A DNA stretch of 64,000 nt from NCBI GenBank assembly GCA_030068145.1, contig JAPJBO010000475.1, positions 62,001-126,000 on the forward strand, given 5' to 3'. How positions within the stretch are numbered: the first letter of the stretch is position 1; each line of letters begins with the position of its first letter. The stretch comes from Diplonema papillatum (lineage: Eukaryota > Euglenozoa > Diplonemea > Diplonemida > Diplonemidae). This document shows positions 22,385-32,771 of the stretch, piece by piece. The position numbers and the translations under genes are program-made. The notes beneath the pieces are model-generated. The model was not told the origin of the DNA, made no database searches, and saw nothing but the letters and a program-made list of their open reading frames with translations.

Positions 22385-22750
22385 CGCCGGGGGAACGCGT
22401 ACGCCCGCCACTAAACCCAGAGTTCCCTGGGTTTCGTGTGGGGCTACAGCAAATTTACCTCCTTTGAGATTTCGCCACTGGCAGTCTCAAGTAAAAGCAC
22501 CTGCAAAGCAGGTGTTTTGCAAAAGAAATACTCGAGGGGCTGCCTTGTGCTTACTTCGAAGGAGGCTAGAGGGGGAGAAACCACACAGCTACAAAGTGGG
22601 TCTGTTTTGTTGAACGCTTACGCCCGCCACTAAACCCAGATTCACCTGTGTTTCGTGTGGGCTACAGCACATTTACCTCCTTTGATATTTTGCAGCTGGC
22701 AGCCTCCTCAAGTATTTCCTACAAAGCAGGTGCTTATACAAAAAAAAGTG
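22385..22750. repeat. Tandem repeat, period about 230 bp, related to 18071-18296
   Basis: The landmark ACGCCCGCCACTAAACCCAG occurs at about 22390 and again at about 22620, a period of 230 bp. The second copy ends with TACAAAGCAGGTGCTTATAC. In the first copy the same site reads CACCTGCAAAGCAGGTG, a perfect 7-bp stem with a 3-base loop. The array is non-coding. Confidence 0.75.
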
Positions 22751-23124
22751 CTGAAACTGACCGGCGGCGGCTCACGGGGCGACCACTTCGCCGAGCTTCT
22801 TATGACGCTTTTTTTTGTCGCTTCTTTCTTTCTTTGTAGCGCGAGCCGAAGAGAACTTTACACGTCCGCGCGCCATCATCGCAGGAAGCGCTTTTACGCG
22901 CCTGCGACGACTGCGGCGGGAAACAGGGGGTGAAGGGTCGAAACGGGACTCTCCCAGAATCGCCCAATGAAAAGGGCGAAAAGGCGATGGGAAAAAAATA
23001 GGAACACGAATAAAATGAAGAAGAAAAAACCACAATGAAAAGAAAAACAAATGAAGAAAAAAAAACAGCAGACCGTTAGAAATAACAAATGCGAGAGAAA
23101 GCGTGATCACTCTTTTCGGGGGGC

Positions 23125-23330
23125 GCGCGGGGATTGCAAGAACGTGCTTGGAATGGGTATGTGCTCAACACCGCACTGGTCCCGTCTGCGCCGTATTTCG
23201 GTCCTTTAAGCCACGGACCATCATCAGCGCGGGACCTGAGTGTCAGCAGACAGGACAGCGGTGTGAGTCTGGTTCGTCAGGCGGCTTGTTCGTAGCTTGT
23301 CACAGCCAGGACCACCCGTGCTACTAGAAG
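23125..23330. repeat. Diverged dispersed repeat (also near 24015-24215 and 15965-16050)
   Basis: The order TTGCAAGAACGTGC, then CCGCACTGG, CCTTTAAGCC, GACAGGACAGC and CACAGCCAGGACC is kept between this segment and 24015-24215 with many substitutions. The first third also resembles 15965-16050. It appears to be an old repeat family of unknown class. Confidence 0.55.
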
Positions 23331-25948
23331 CACAGGCAAAACCGTCACGGGGAGAAGGCCCCTACAACCGTGTCTGGGGGGGTTCTTTCCTTGAGATGGG
23401 GCTCCGTTCCACGTCGACTGAACTGTCCGCTGGACTTGGAGAACACCAAAAAATTCCGGTTCCGGGTCGTCAGCTTCGAGGTTCGTCTCAGGCAGATCTC
23501 CACACATTCGGAGTTTCACAAGGAAGGCACAGGTGCGTGATGCCGTCTTCTCTTTGCGAATCTCGCGAGCTGGTCCGCTCGGTGCTGGCCGCAGCATTCC
23601 ACACTCGAAAACAACCGATCCTTGGAGCCCTGCCGACGAACGACACGCCCCAAAAATTCCCGATTTTGCGTGGCGTATAGCTATTCCATGTCCTCTCATG
23701 GCAGGCAAAAGCCGCCGGAAACAGCGACTTAGAGATCCGCGTCCAAGCGGCTCACGCACGCCCAGCGACGTGGATCAACTCGCCGGTCTGTAGAACCACC
23801 CCCCCAGGTATTCCACTTTTCCAGACTCATTTCGGTCGGTTCGTGAGCGGAAGCCCTGACGGTGTGTGGCAACTTTCGGGCGTCATGTTCGTTCGGGGTG
23901 GAAAGAAGTGCACGCAAGGTCGCAGGACCGATCGGACGGAAGGTCTGTTTTGTGGTTCAGCGCCGGCAGTTAGGAAGCGGCGCAGTTTCTCTCGGGTTCG
24001 TTTTAGTTACTACGGGGGGCGGTGGCGGGAGGGTGCAAGAGCGTGCTTCGGGTGGTACGTGGCTGTACTATGGCTGCACTGTGGTTCGATGTCCTTTAAG
24101 CCTCTTTTCAGCGCAGAGCTTGAGTGTACAGACAGGACAGCGATGTGAGCTTGGCTGCATCAGGTGGCTATTCATTACTCGTCACACAGCACAGCCAGGA
24201 CCGCTACGAGAGCACAGGCAACCTCGTCTCAGGAGACGGAGGTGGGGCCGAGATAGCTTCGCCCAATCCTGTCGGGCACCAAGAAGCACCAATCGACGCA
24301 GACTGGGCCTCGCATCAGACGGTTTTTCGCGTTATTTGTACGTTTTCCGAGTCCCGCAACACATAAAGCGGGCACAAACTCAAAGAGGTCTAGTCAACTT
24401 CCTGCAGTATTTGCGTGCGGAAACAGGCCACACTCTGCACACTACGGTGCCTGGGTAGGTGGATCTACCTCACCCAAATCCCACTTGATTCCCGTGATTT
24501 GACTTGCTTGAAGGCGTGGTTGACAGGAGCTTCCGGACACGAATGCAAAGACAAGAAAAACAGATGCTTGATAAAAAAAAAAGCGACACAAAAAACAATG
24601 ACTGCTTGCTGAAGAAACCCGTCTGCAGCTTCCGACCTGCTGATCACGCGTTTTTGGGAGTGTACGTCTACACGGGGGGGTAATAGGTTGAACGTTGTAT
24701 GCAACAAAATCTGTGGGATAGACCGCATAATTGTATTCAGATGCAGAAGAGACGAGTGACCCGCAAGCACTTTGACCGCATCCCCGACGCTAAGTAGCCT
24801 GGAACTCGTGTGATGGACCTTTCTTCGGAGGGGCTCACGCACGCAAGGTTCGACTTATACGCATCCCCAGCGCAATAGACGAGCACATCCCCCAAATCAT
24901 CCGGGAAGCGACCCCCCAGGCGCCGGTGAACAAAACGCTGACACCGACATCCCCGACTCAAAGACGCTCGCTTGACGGTTCAGCGGCTGCCTTACGTCAC
25001 GGCGCCGAGCGGAAACAGCAGCGGCACGTCAGCGACTGCCTGGAGGGGGGCAAAACAAAAAAAGAGAAGTTTTCGCACTCTGAATGCTGACAGCGGTAGC
25101 TTTCCGTCGCAAAAAAAGCGCGAAACTTCGTCGAGGTTGCCCCCACCCCCTTTCGGGGTCAACGCGGTTACACATTGTGGCACATCTAGACGCTGTAGTG
25201 TCGAGCAGGTAAAGTCGCAGATTAGGGCACCGGGGAAATATACCGTGGTTGTAGACGAAAAGGTGTGCCACATGGGGCATTGTAGACAGCAACCAGTGAA
25301 AAAAAAGGAAGCAGAGGAAACAAGGAAGGCCAGTCCTTCAAGAGGTTACCGAAGTTACCCACGGCAGTCGTCGTGAGGAGGCAAGGAAAGGGGGGCGGAT
25401 GACTGCTTGCTGATCTGGCAGCGCAAGGGGCGGTCCCAGGAGAAAACCACGCCATGTACGTCAACTGCTGCTCCCCCGAGGGAACTCTCTGGGAGGGGGT
25501 CGGGCCGGGGCTCCACTACAGCGCACCCGAAAAGACACCAAAACGACAACGACGAGAAACAACGGCTACCGGCACCGAATCCTCAGCTATGAGTCACACA
25601 GCCTGCGGCAGAAGTATCTAAAACGAATTTACTCCCTCCCCACCCAAAAAAAATACCGCCCCCCCCCTTCCCCCCCACTCAACTCAAGAAAAGAAACGCG
25701 TAGATCGGTGGGGGGAAAAGGGACGCGCTTTTATCGTAGCCGGGTTTGCATGCGACGGGGGAAGAGTGGATGATTCCACGTGGAGACTTGCCCCGGCCAC
25801 ACAAACTCGCAAGCTTCCGGGCTCTAGCTGCGCTAGTGATTCGTCGAATGTTTGAAGTGTGAGAGTGCCTGCCTTGGTCCCCGCTGACAGAACTGGGCAA
25901 CCCACCTAAATGACACGCGTGTCGGGTCCAATGGTCGCAAAGTGGGTA

Positions 25949-26162
25949 CCATGCAGGGTCAAAACCTTGTGTCTTTTTTGAAATTGGCAAAAAAAAAAAA
26001 ATCCGGAAAAAAATTGGGTTTTTTGAATTTTAAAAATTTTGGAACAAACTCTGCAGTAATTTTTGATGACGTTGAGCAAATTTTTTTTCCAACTTTTTTT
26101 TTTGGAGGCCATCGGCTCCGCGGGAGCGTTTTAAGAAGACACAAGGTTCTGACCCTGCATGG
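25949..26162. mobile_element. TA-flanked MITE, copy A (214 bp)
   Basis: The ends are inverted: CCATGCAGGGTC then AAAACCTTGTGTCTT on the left and the complement on the right, with about 26-28 bp matching and one mismatch. A TA dinucleotide lies directly outside each end (25947-25948 and 26163-26164), as expected for Tc1/mariner-type insertion. The core is A/T-rich and non-coding. A second copy lies at 35468-35680. Confidence 0.8.
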
Positions 26163-28306
26163 TACAAACAAGACTCTTGGCGTTCCGAGGGACACTATAC
26201 ATTTCGCTTGCTTTTTCGATACGCGACGCCGGAAGAGTCACTTTCCCGCACTTTCTTTGTGGTGCACGTATGCACGCTGGGAGCAATGCCTGCAAATCTT
26301 CCGTCTGTGGGGTGCTGCCGCGCAGCCAGAGGCGCCCCGCGTTATGAAGGGATTCATCAGGTTTTCCAGTCCACAGCAGCCGGTAAGGGAGAACACTTCG
26401 GTGACAAGTGTCACCTCTCCCGCAGGTTTGCTCGGTGCATTGCTCGCGTGTGGTCCGAAACGTTTCGACGCTCTTTTCCCTGCGCGACTCCTGAGCGCCT
26501 CATCGCAACCTCGCAAGAGGAACTGTCCACCGGACAGCGGCTGCGCGAGACGATGAAATTTAAAAAAGAAGAAGGGGCTGCCGGTCAGGATTTTGACCGC
26601 TCAATTCCAGTAATGACCACCATGCCCAGTGCGGTCGAATGGGGCAGAGAATGAAGACACGGCACCCGTAGCACAGGAGGGCAAAAAGATAGCGAACAAT
26701 CCTCTCATAGCAAAATGAGGAGAACGTCGCGTTCACGTATTTTCGACTGGTACTACACTCATCCAGCTTGGAGTTCCAACAAAAAACAAGACAACTTCTC
26801 GTGCCATAATACGGCACGTTAGGTTCATACGTGTGTGTACGCGTCGGGTAAGCTGGCTGTTTTGTGGATGAATACGATCCGAAAACGCTGTCACGTGGAC
26901 GGGTTGGGTCGGTACGAGGGCACTACAAGTGGAAGTCCTGTTCACAGGTAACGAAGTCAGCGTGCTGTCGAAGTTGCGCCGTAAGACACACGCAAAAGAA
27001 GAAGAAAATCGGAATAGACTCGCTAGCCCCCGCTCTCCCTCTGGGATAAACGAATGATGCGTCAAATTTCGCCTGAGGGACCTTACTCTTCTACCTGGTT
27101 CCGGATTGCTTTGGTTCGTGTGTTGGGATACACTCTGAACTGAGGAAGCACGAGACACACCACATCGTCAGTTTTACCACTCCTTGATTTTCTCATTTAG
27201 CTCACGAGTGACCATTCCAGGTCTTTGCAAGTCTATTCGAAACGTGCCACCCCACACGGTGCAAGTTGCAGGACTATGTTGTTCGTTCATTACACTGGTA
27301 CTTTTCGAGCGGCCTCGGATGAAACAAATAAGAAATGCGGTTAGGGATTCGTTCCTCTGGTGAAAGAAAGAAGGCGGCGGGGACAGAGCTCGAAAAGGAA
27401 CGTGACCGCACCACTTTTTTCGGTGGCTCCCTGACGGAAGCTACACAGTTCACGCTTGAGGCAAACATCCGCGCACGTCTCTGGCCTGGTCTACCGCCCG
27501 TGTTGCTTCTGTAACTCCGGGTTCGGAAGGTAAAAAGCCCAGCCGAGTCGGGAGAAAGCGCTGTGAAAGCCATTTGCAGGGGAAAAGCGTCTCGACGCAA
27601 GTATAGGCTACGAGTCATCGCCGCGCTGGCGAGGCTGTTGAGTAGACACATCTGTCTCAGCGGCTTTGCGACCCTAACGTATGTGCCTTCGCGCATATGA
27701 GCACGTGCGACATCGACTAATGGCGCGGTGGGCAGTTGTTGCAGTGTTGCAAGACTGGTGAAACTGGACCGAGACGCAATGACAACGGACATTCCACAAG
27801 ACTCGAAATTTCGCTGCACGCGCAATCCGAGGTGCTGAGTAAATCTTTCCGTTCCTCCCTCCATCGGGATTTCTGAGTTTGCCACGGGGAAGCAAGCAGA
27901 CAAACAGACGCCCGGTGCTGTATACCGGCACGTCAGCATTTCTTCATTTGTTGTTTAGTTCTTTTGAGAAAAGGTATGTAGGGGGGGTTAACTCTATTTG
28001 TAAGTAGGCAACTACTGCAGGGAATTAGTTGACAGGAACGCTTGGGGTTTTGGGCCGCTCGTGACTACGGGGTCTGAATCATGAAGATTTCCACTGTGAA
28101 GCGAATGAACGAACTTCCCTTTCTGGTTCTATTTTGAGCTGCGGCAACAAGAACTCGGATTCAACTTTTCCCTGCTTTAAGATCATTCTTTCGAGCGCCA
28201 CGGGGCGCCACAATGTTGGATTTTTTTTCCGCAAAAAAGGCTTATAAATTCTTCTCGCGGCTCGCAATCGATTTTGTGCGTCCGCGTATTATTTTTTTTT
28301 TCCGAA

Positions 28307-28878
28307 GATGTGCTCAGGGCCTTATATATAAAAATTCCTCCCACGTAACTGTCCATAAAGTGCTCGGAGTTACTAAAAATCCCAGTTGCGGCACAACTGC
28401 ACGTTTATGTACCCGACAGGGTGCACCTCTTTTGTGGTTGTCACTATTGTCCACCACAGAGACTGTCCTTCGGGAAGCAAAAGAGCCATGCGAAGAAGGG
28501 GTACTGTAGCAGTGTGCCGGGATCATTCAAGAACGTTGAAGTATGGCTAAAGATAAAGTGGTGTCACCTGAGGGGGTAATCTCGGCGGACAGCCGCGGTC
28601 TTCGCTTTCTTGGCAACACGTCATGAAACAGCCAGAAATACCAGCGCCGCAGGCGCGGAAAAATTTTCAAGCTATTGGGCCAGTCGCAGGTTCCAAAATT
28701 GAGGCTGTACGTTGCTTATCCAAAGGTGCAGTAACCGGTGCTGTGTACTGCTAGTGTGACTGCTGTACTGTAGCACTACTACTGGGCCTTTCAGCCGGGG
28801 CATTCTGTGCTTTTTTTTTTTTTCGTTGCTCGGACTTGGTCCGAGCACCAGACCCAAATATAAGCCACTGGATGTGCT
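28307..28878. mobile_element. hAT-like MITE, copy 1, with exact 8-bp target-site duplication
   Basis: The element proper is 28315-28870 (556 bp). It starts CAGGGCCTTATATATA and ends with the inverted imperfect counterpart TTATAT...GCCACTG style end (ATATAAGCCACTG). The 8 bp GATGTGCT lies immediately on both sides (28307-28314 and 28871-28878). An 8-bp duplication with CAG-starting ends is the hallmark of hAT superfamily insertions. There is no transposase inside. It is about 95% identical to the copy at 30169-30730. Confidence 0.82.
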
Positions 28879-30168
28879 TCGATTTTGGCACGCCGGAAAA
28901 CCCCAGATTTCCAGCCGATTCAGCTGAGGAAAGATTTTCAACGATTCGTGCCCGGTTTTGCGTGTGAGTTGCATGCCCGGAAAAATCTTGCCCGGCGGTA
29001 TTTTTTTTTGTTTTTTTTAGAGTTAAAGTTCGCTTGAAATTCCGGGGTTTTAGGGTCTCCGTGTGACCGTTCATGAACGGAATTCTTCTGATGTTTTTTT
29101 TTTTTTGGAGCGCGGGACACTGTACTTGCCATGTTGGTACAGCGAGGCTGCCGTTTTTTTTTTTGTTTTTTTTTTTTTTTTTCGATTGGTACGATCAGGG
29201 ATTGAGGGTACCCGTCTTTTGCACCGGGGTGCCGAGCACGTGTTTGTCGACCCCCCAGACCCCCCCCAGGCATCTTGTTAAGAACCATCCATCCATCCAT
29301 CAGCCGGCTGACCCCCCCCCTCCCCCCCCCCTCAGGCTATTTTCACTGTGGAGGGGGGAGACGCTACCTGTCACACTCTAAGGTGGTCACCACGGTGGGC
29401 GGTCAGAAAAAAAAAATTTTTTTTTTGCCCCAAATACCCCAAATACCACACTTTGGAAAATTTTTGTGGGCCCACTTTTGGCAGGGAATTTTGACCATTT
29501 CACCTTAGAGAATTTGACCACCCAGCCTCCAAGGCAACTGCACTGTAGAGGGGGGGGGGGTCTGGTTTATCCGGCCATCCGGCCAAAGTGGCTGATCCTT
29601 AACAAGAGCGCTGACCCCCCCCCCCCCCCCCCCCCCAGTGGTGGTCCAGCCTGTCCAGCCACCCCAGCCAGCCCTGCAAAGTCGTTGAGGGCCCGAAAAT
29701 TAGTGCCACCACTGTCCTCCACTGTGGATCACTATGCACCACCATGCGCTATCGTGTCACTGTGCACACCGCACTAGCGTGGATCACTGTGCATCACCGT
29801 GCATCACTGCGCACCGTGTATAGATTCCGAGCCAGATGTTCCAGAGGGTGTGAATGCTGCCCACCTTCGAGTCTTCCCATAGGCTGTAGTCCTTCGTGTA
29901 TGGAGGCGGTGGGGTTTCGCTTCGTGAGGCTACCACTGCGGTTGGAAGTTCGGCTGTGTCTCGCCGGGTTGGGCCGCTTGCTCGCCTCCATGACCCCCCC
30001 CCCCCCTGTGACCCCCCTGGGACCCCCTATGGACCCCCCATGACCCCCTATGACTGCTGTGGTAGCCTACCCACACCCGCCAGCCCGTGGGGGTTTTTTT
30101 TTTTTTTGAGGATGGACGGGTGACCCGCCCATCTAGACCGGCGTATAAATCCCTGGGTACGATCATCA
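28879..30168. repeat. Homopolymer-rich repeat cluster between two hAT-like MITEs
   Basis: It contains a 66-bp dispersed repeat (29019-29080), several poly-T tracts, and a composite repeat (29262-29612) that is nearly identical to a segment inside the piggyBac element at 55926-56216. Poly-C tracts of up to 19 bases flank that repeat (near 29311, 29327 and 29616). A degenerate run of CACTGTGCACC-like motifs follows at 29715-29820, and of GACCCCC motifs at 29990-30050. I see no gene. Confidence 0.7.
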
Positions 30169-30730
30169 CAGGGCCTTATATATAAAAACTCCTCCCACGT
30201 AACTGTCCATAAATTGCTCGGAGTTACTAAAAATCCCAGTTGCGGCACAACTGCGCGTTTATGTACCCGACAGGGTGCACCTCTTTTGTGGTTGTCACTA
30301 CTGTCCACCACAGAGACTGTCCTTCGGGAAGCAAAAGAGCCATGCGAAGAAGGCAAGTGTTGGGGTACTGTAGCAGTGTGCCGGGATCATTCAAGAACGT
30401 TGAAGTATGGCTAAAAAAGTGGTGTCACCTGAGGGGGTAATCTCGGCGGACAGCCGCGGTCTTCGCTTTCTTTGCAACACGTCATGAAACAGCCAGAAAT
30501 ACCAGCGCCGCAGGCGCGGAAAATTTTTCAAGCTATTGGGCCAGTCGCAGGTTCCAAAATTGAGGCTGTACGTTGCTTATCCAAAGGTGCAGTAACCGGT
30601 GCTGTGTACTGCTAGTGTGACTGCTGTGCTGTAGCACTACTACTGGGCCCCTCAGCCGGGGCATTCTGTGTTTTTTTTTTTTTCGTTGCTCGGACTTGGT
30701 CCGAGCACCAGACCCATATATAAGCCACTG
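30169..30730. mobile_element. hAT-like MITE, copy 2 (562 bp)
   Basis: Same orientation and nearly the same sequence as 28315-28870, with the same inverted ends (CAGGGCCTTATATATA and TATATAAGCCACTG). The right flank is GTACGATG. A matching GTACGATC is at 30157-30164, but 4 bp (ATCA) separate it from the left end, so the target duplication is 7 of 8 and displaced. It differs from copy 1 by small indels, for example a 9-bp insertion near 30352. Confidence 0.78.
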
Positions 30731-32771
30731 GTACGATGGTAACTTTTACCGTGCGGCGGCAGCAGGCGCGTGGCGCCGAACCGCGCGCTGGCTGTCGGCC
30801 CCGTTCATCTTATTCTTTTTTTTTTTTTTGGTTTGCAATGGTTTCGACTGTTTCTGTTTTTTTTTTTTTTTCTTGTGTTACCGACGATCCCGGAAGACGT
30901 TCGGCAGGTTTTCGTTTGGGGTTTCTCTGGCTCCCGCGGCATTTTAATTTTGAATTGGTCTCCGTAAATACTGATCTGACAACTTCCATAACTTTCCTGG
31001 ATACTGAATTTTCCCCAGGGAAAGGTCGGAAGCCTCCCCTCGCGCAAAAAAAATGCGTACGTCCGTTTGAAAGCAAACCCAGACGACCAGCCTGCTTGTA
31101 GAACTTGACCCAAATAGGTCCGCAAATGGTGGGCACAAACCAGGGATATTGGGCTCGCCAAAATAGGAAGATTGCACTGAGTGTAGGAGGCTTTCGCTTT
31201 CCTCGGCAAACTTTTGCTTGTACAGGTAGCTGCCAGATCTGTCTCGAAGATCGTAAACCACCCGGTCAACAAAACTTTCAGACTCAAAATGGGGCCCAAA
31301 AGTTTGCTCGGAGAAATCGGGCTCCGGGCCCCTGGGGCGGCATGCACTGAGGAGAAACTGATTTATTATCTCTCGTTTTTTTCTTGTTGTAAGTGTAAGG
31401 TCGGGGGGAGTGGGGGAAAAGATGACAAACCGCACTATGCGCGGGCCGTTAAAATCAGAGAGGGGGGGGAAGCATTGGGTGATTTGCTCTCTTTTTTTTC
31501 GCGTGACTTTTTATATTCTCTTTATTAACTGGGGTAGGGGCGGGTGGAGAGCGCGTGTGTCCCGCGCTGCCCCCAGGGCGTCACGTCCTCGGGATGGCTA
31601 GGACCAAGAGAGGCATGCCTTTGGACCTCGTCTCAAAAAATATCCTCTCGAAACCGACTCCCAAACGGGTGGGCGGTAGCTTCTGAGGAGCTACTGAAAA
31701 AAATAGTATGGCGCTTTCTTTTAGAGTGAAACTTTTGTTTGTGCGCAAGCGGAACTCGCCTGCTTTGGTAAGTTTCATGTAGTACGCTGCCAACTACTAA
31801 ATTTGAGTACCAACAATGCATTGTTAACACAAACAAAAAAAAATGGCGTGTCGGTAAAAATTCGCTGGGATTCCAGAGCGATGTGTTGTTACTACTTCTT
31901 TACACATTTTAGAAGGCCGCGGAAGTCGGCTGAACCGGGAGCTACCGGAGGTGTGTATGTGCTTGGGTAGTACAACCTGGTTCGATTGCGAGGATAAAAG
32001 AGTGCGTGGTTTTTCCCGTTCCAGAAAAAAGCGAAGAATCCCGCACTTTTTTTTTGAACTCGGGTCGGTTTTCGAGAGGGGATTTCGAGGCGGCATCATG
32101 AACACCACTTCTTTTGTCGCGAGGTGGCCAGCCTGGCAGGGGGGTGGTGGGGGAATGCGATTTTTCTGTCTGCTGCTGGCGAAGTGCCGTTTCCCGTGCC
32201 CGTTTGCATTTGTTGACGAACGCGTTGCAAGAATTTTTTTTGCTTTCGCCCCTGGTCGGGAACGGGAGAGGGAAGGACGTGCTTGGCAGGTTTACCGGGC
32301 GTTTTACGGCCTCCGTTTCGCCCCCCTTCGAACGTTTTGCCGCGGGACCGCTGTCCGTTTGTGCTCTGGGCTGCGAGCGGTGGTCCGCCAGAAGCCAAGG
32401 AAACCCACACAAAAAGGTACAACAATTGCACGCTTCCCCCTGTCTTGTGGCATCGACACTCCTTCTTTCGGAAGCCATATTAAGCCGCAGTAGGCCCATG
32501 CACACGTGGCACCTCGTGCCGAAGCTAGCCTGCGCACTAGGTAGGCAAGGAAAATGGCTTCGTCCTGTCCGCACATGCGGCAGGCTGGTGGTTCGGTTCT
32601 CCGCCTGCAAAGTGTCGTGAAAAAAGAGGGGTCGCGCACGAGCGCGTCGGTGCACCTTCGAAAGCGACGACGTCGCAGGCCTCGCTTCGAGGAAGCGTCG
32701 CGGCGGCCGGCCGAGGTAGGAATCAGCGCATCATCGCAGGATAGGCTGTCAGGCCTCAGGTCAACAGCCCC
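30731..32771. other. Intergenic, no gene recognised
   Basis: About 2 kb between the second hAT-like MITE and the 3' end of the poly(A) polymerase gene. Frames of 100-237 codons exist on both strands, but they overlap each other and show no recognisable domain. Confidence 0.45.

Larger units (their letters stand above)
22760..28306. other. Gene-poor region with diverged repeats
   Basis: About 5.5 kb in which I recognise no gene. The longest frames (for example 221 codons on the minus strand at 27274-27939) have no recognisable domain and uneven composition. Contents that can be supported are diverged repeat copies near 23125-23330 and 24015-24215, one MITE at 25949-26162, and A/T and C homopolymers. 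Confidence 0.5.

Noticed and set aside
27274..27939. 221-codon minus-strand ORF as a gene
   Set aside because: No recognisable domain, irregular composition, no supporting splice structure, and it lies in a gene-poor, repeat-rich region.
28315..30730. The two 560-bp direct repeats as LTRs of a retrotransposon
   Set aside because: Each copy has its own inverted ends and flanking duplication, and the DNA between them has no gag, pol or primer-binding site. Two independent MITE insertions fit better.
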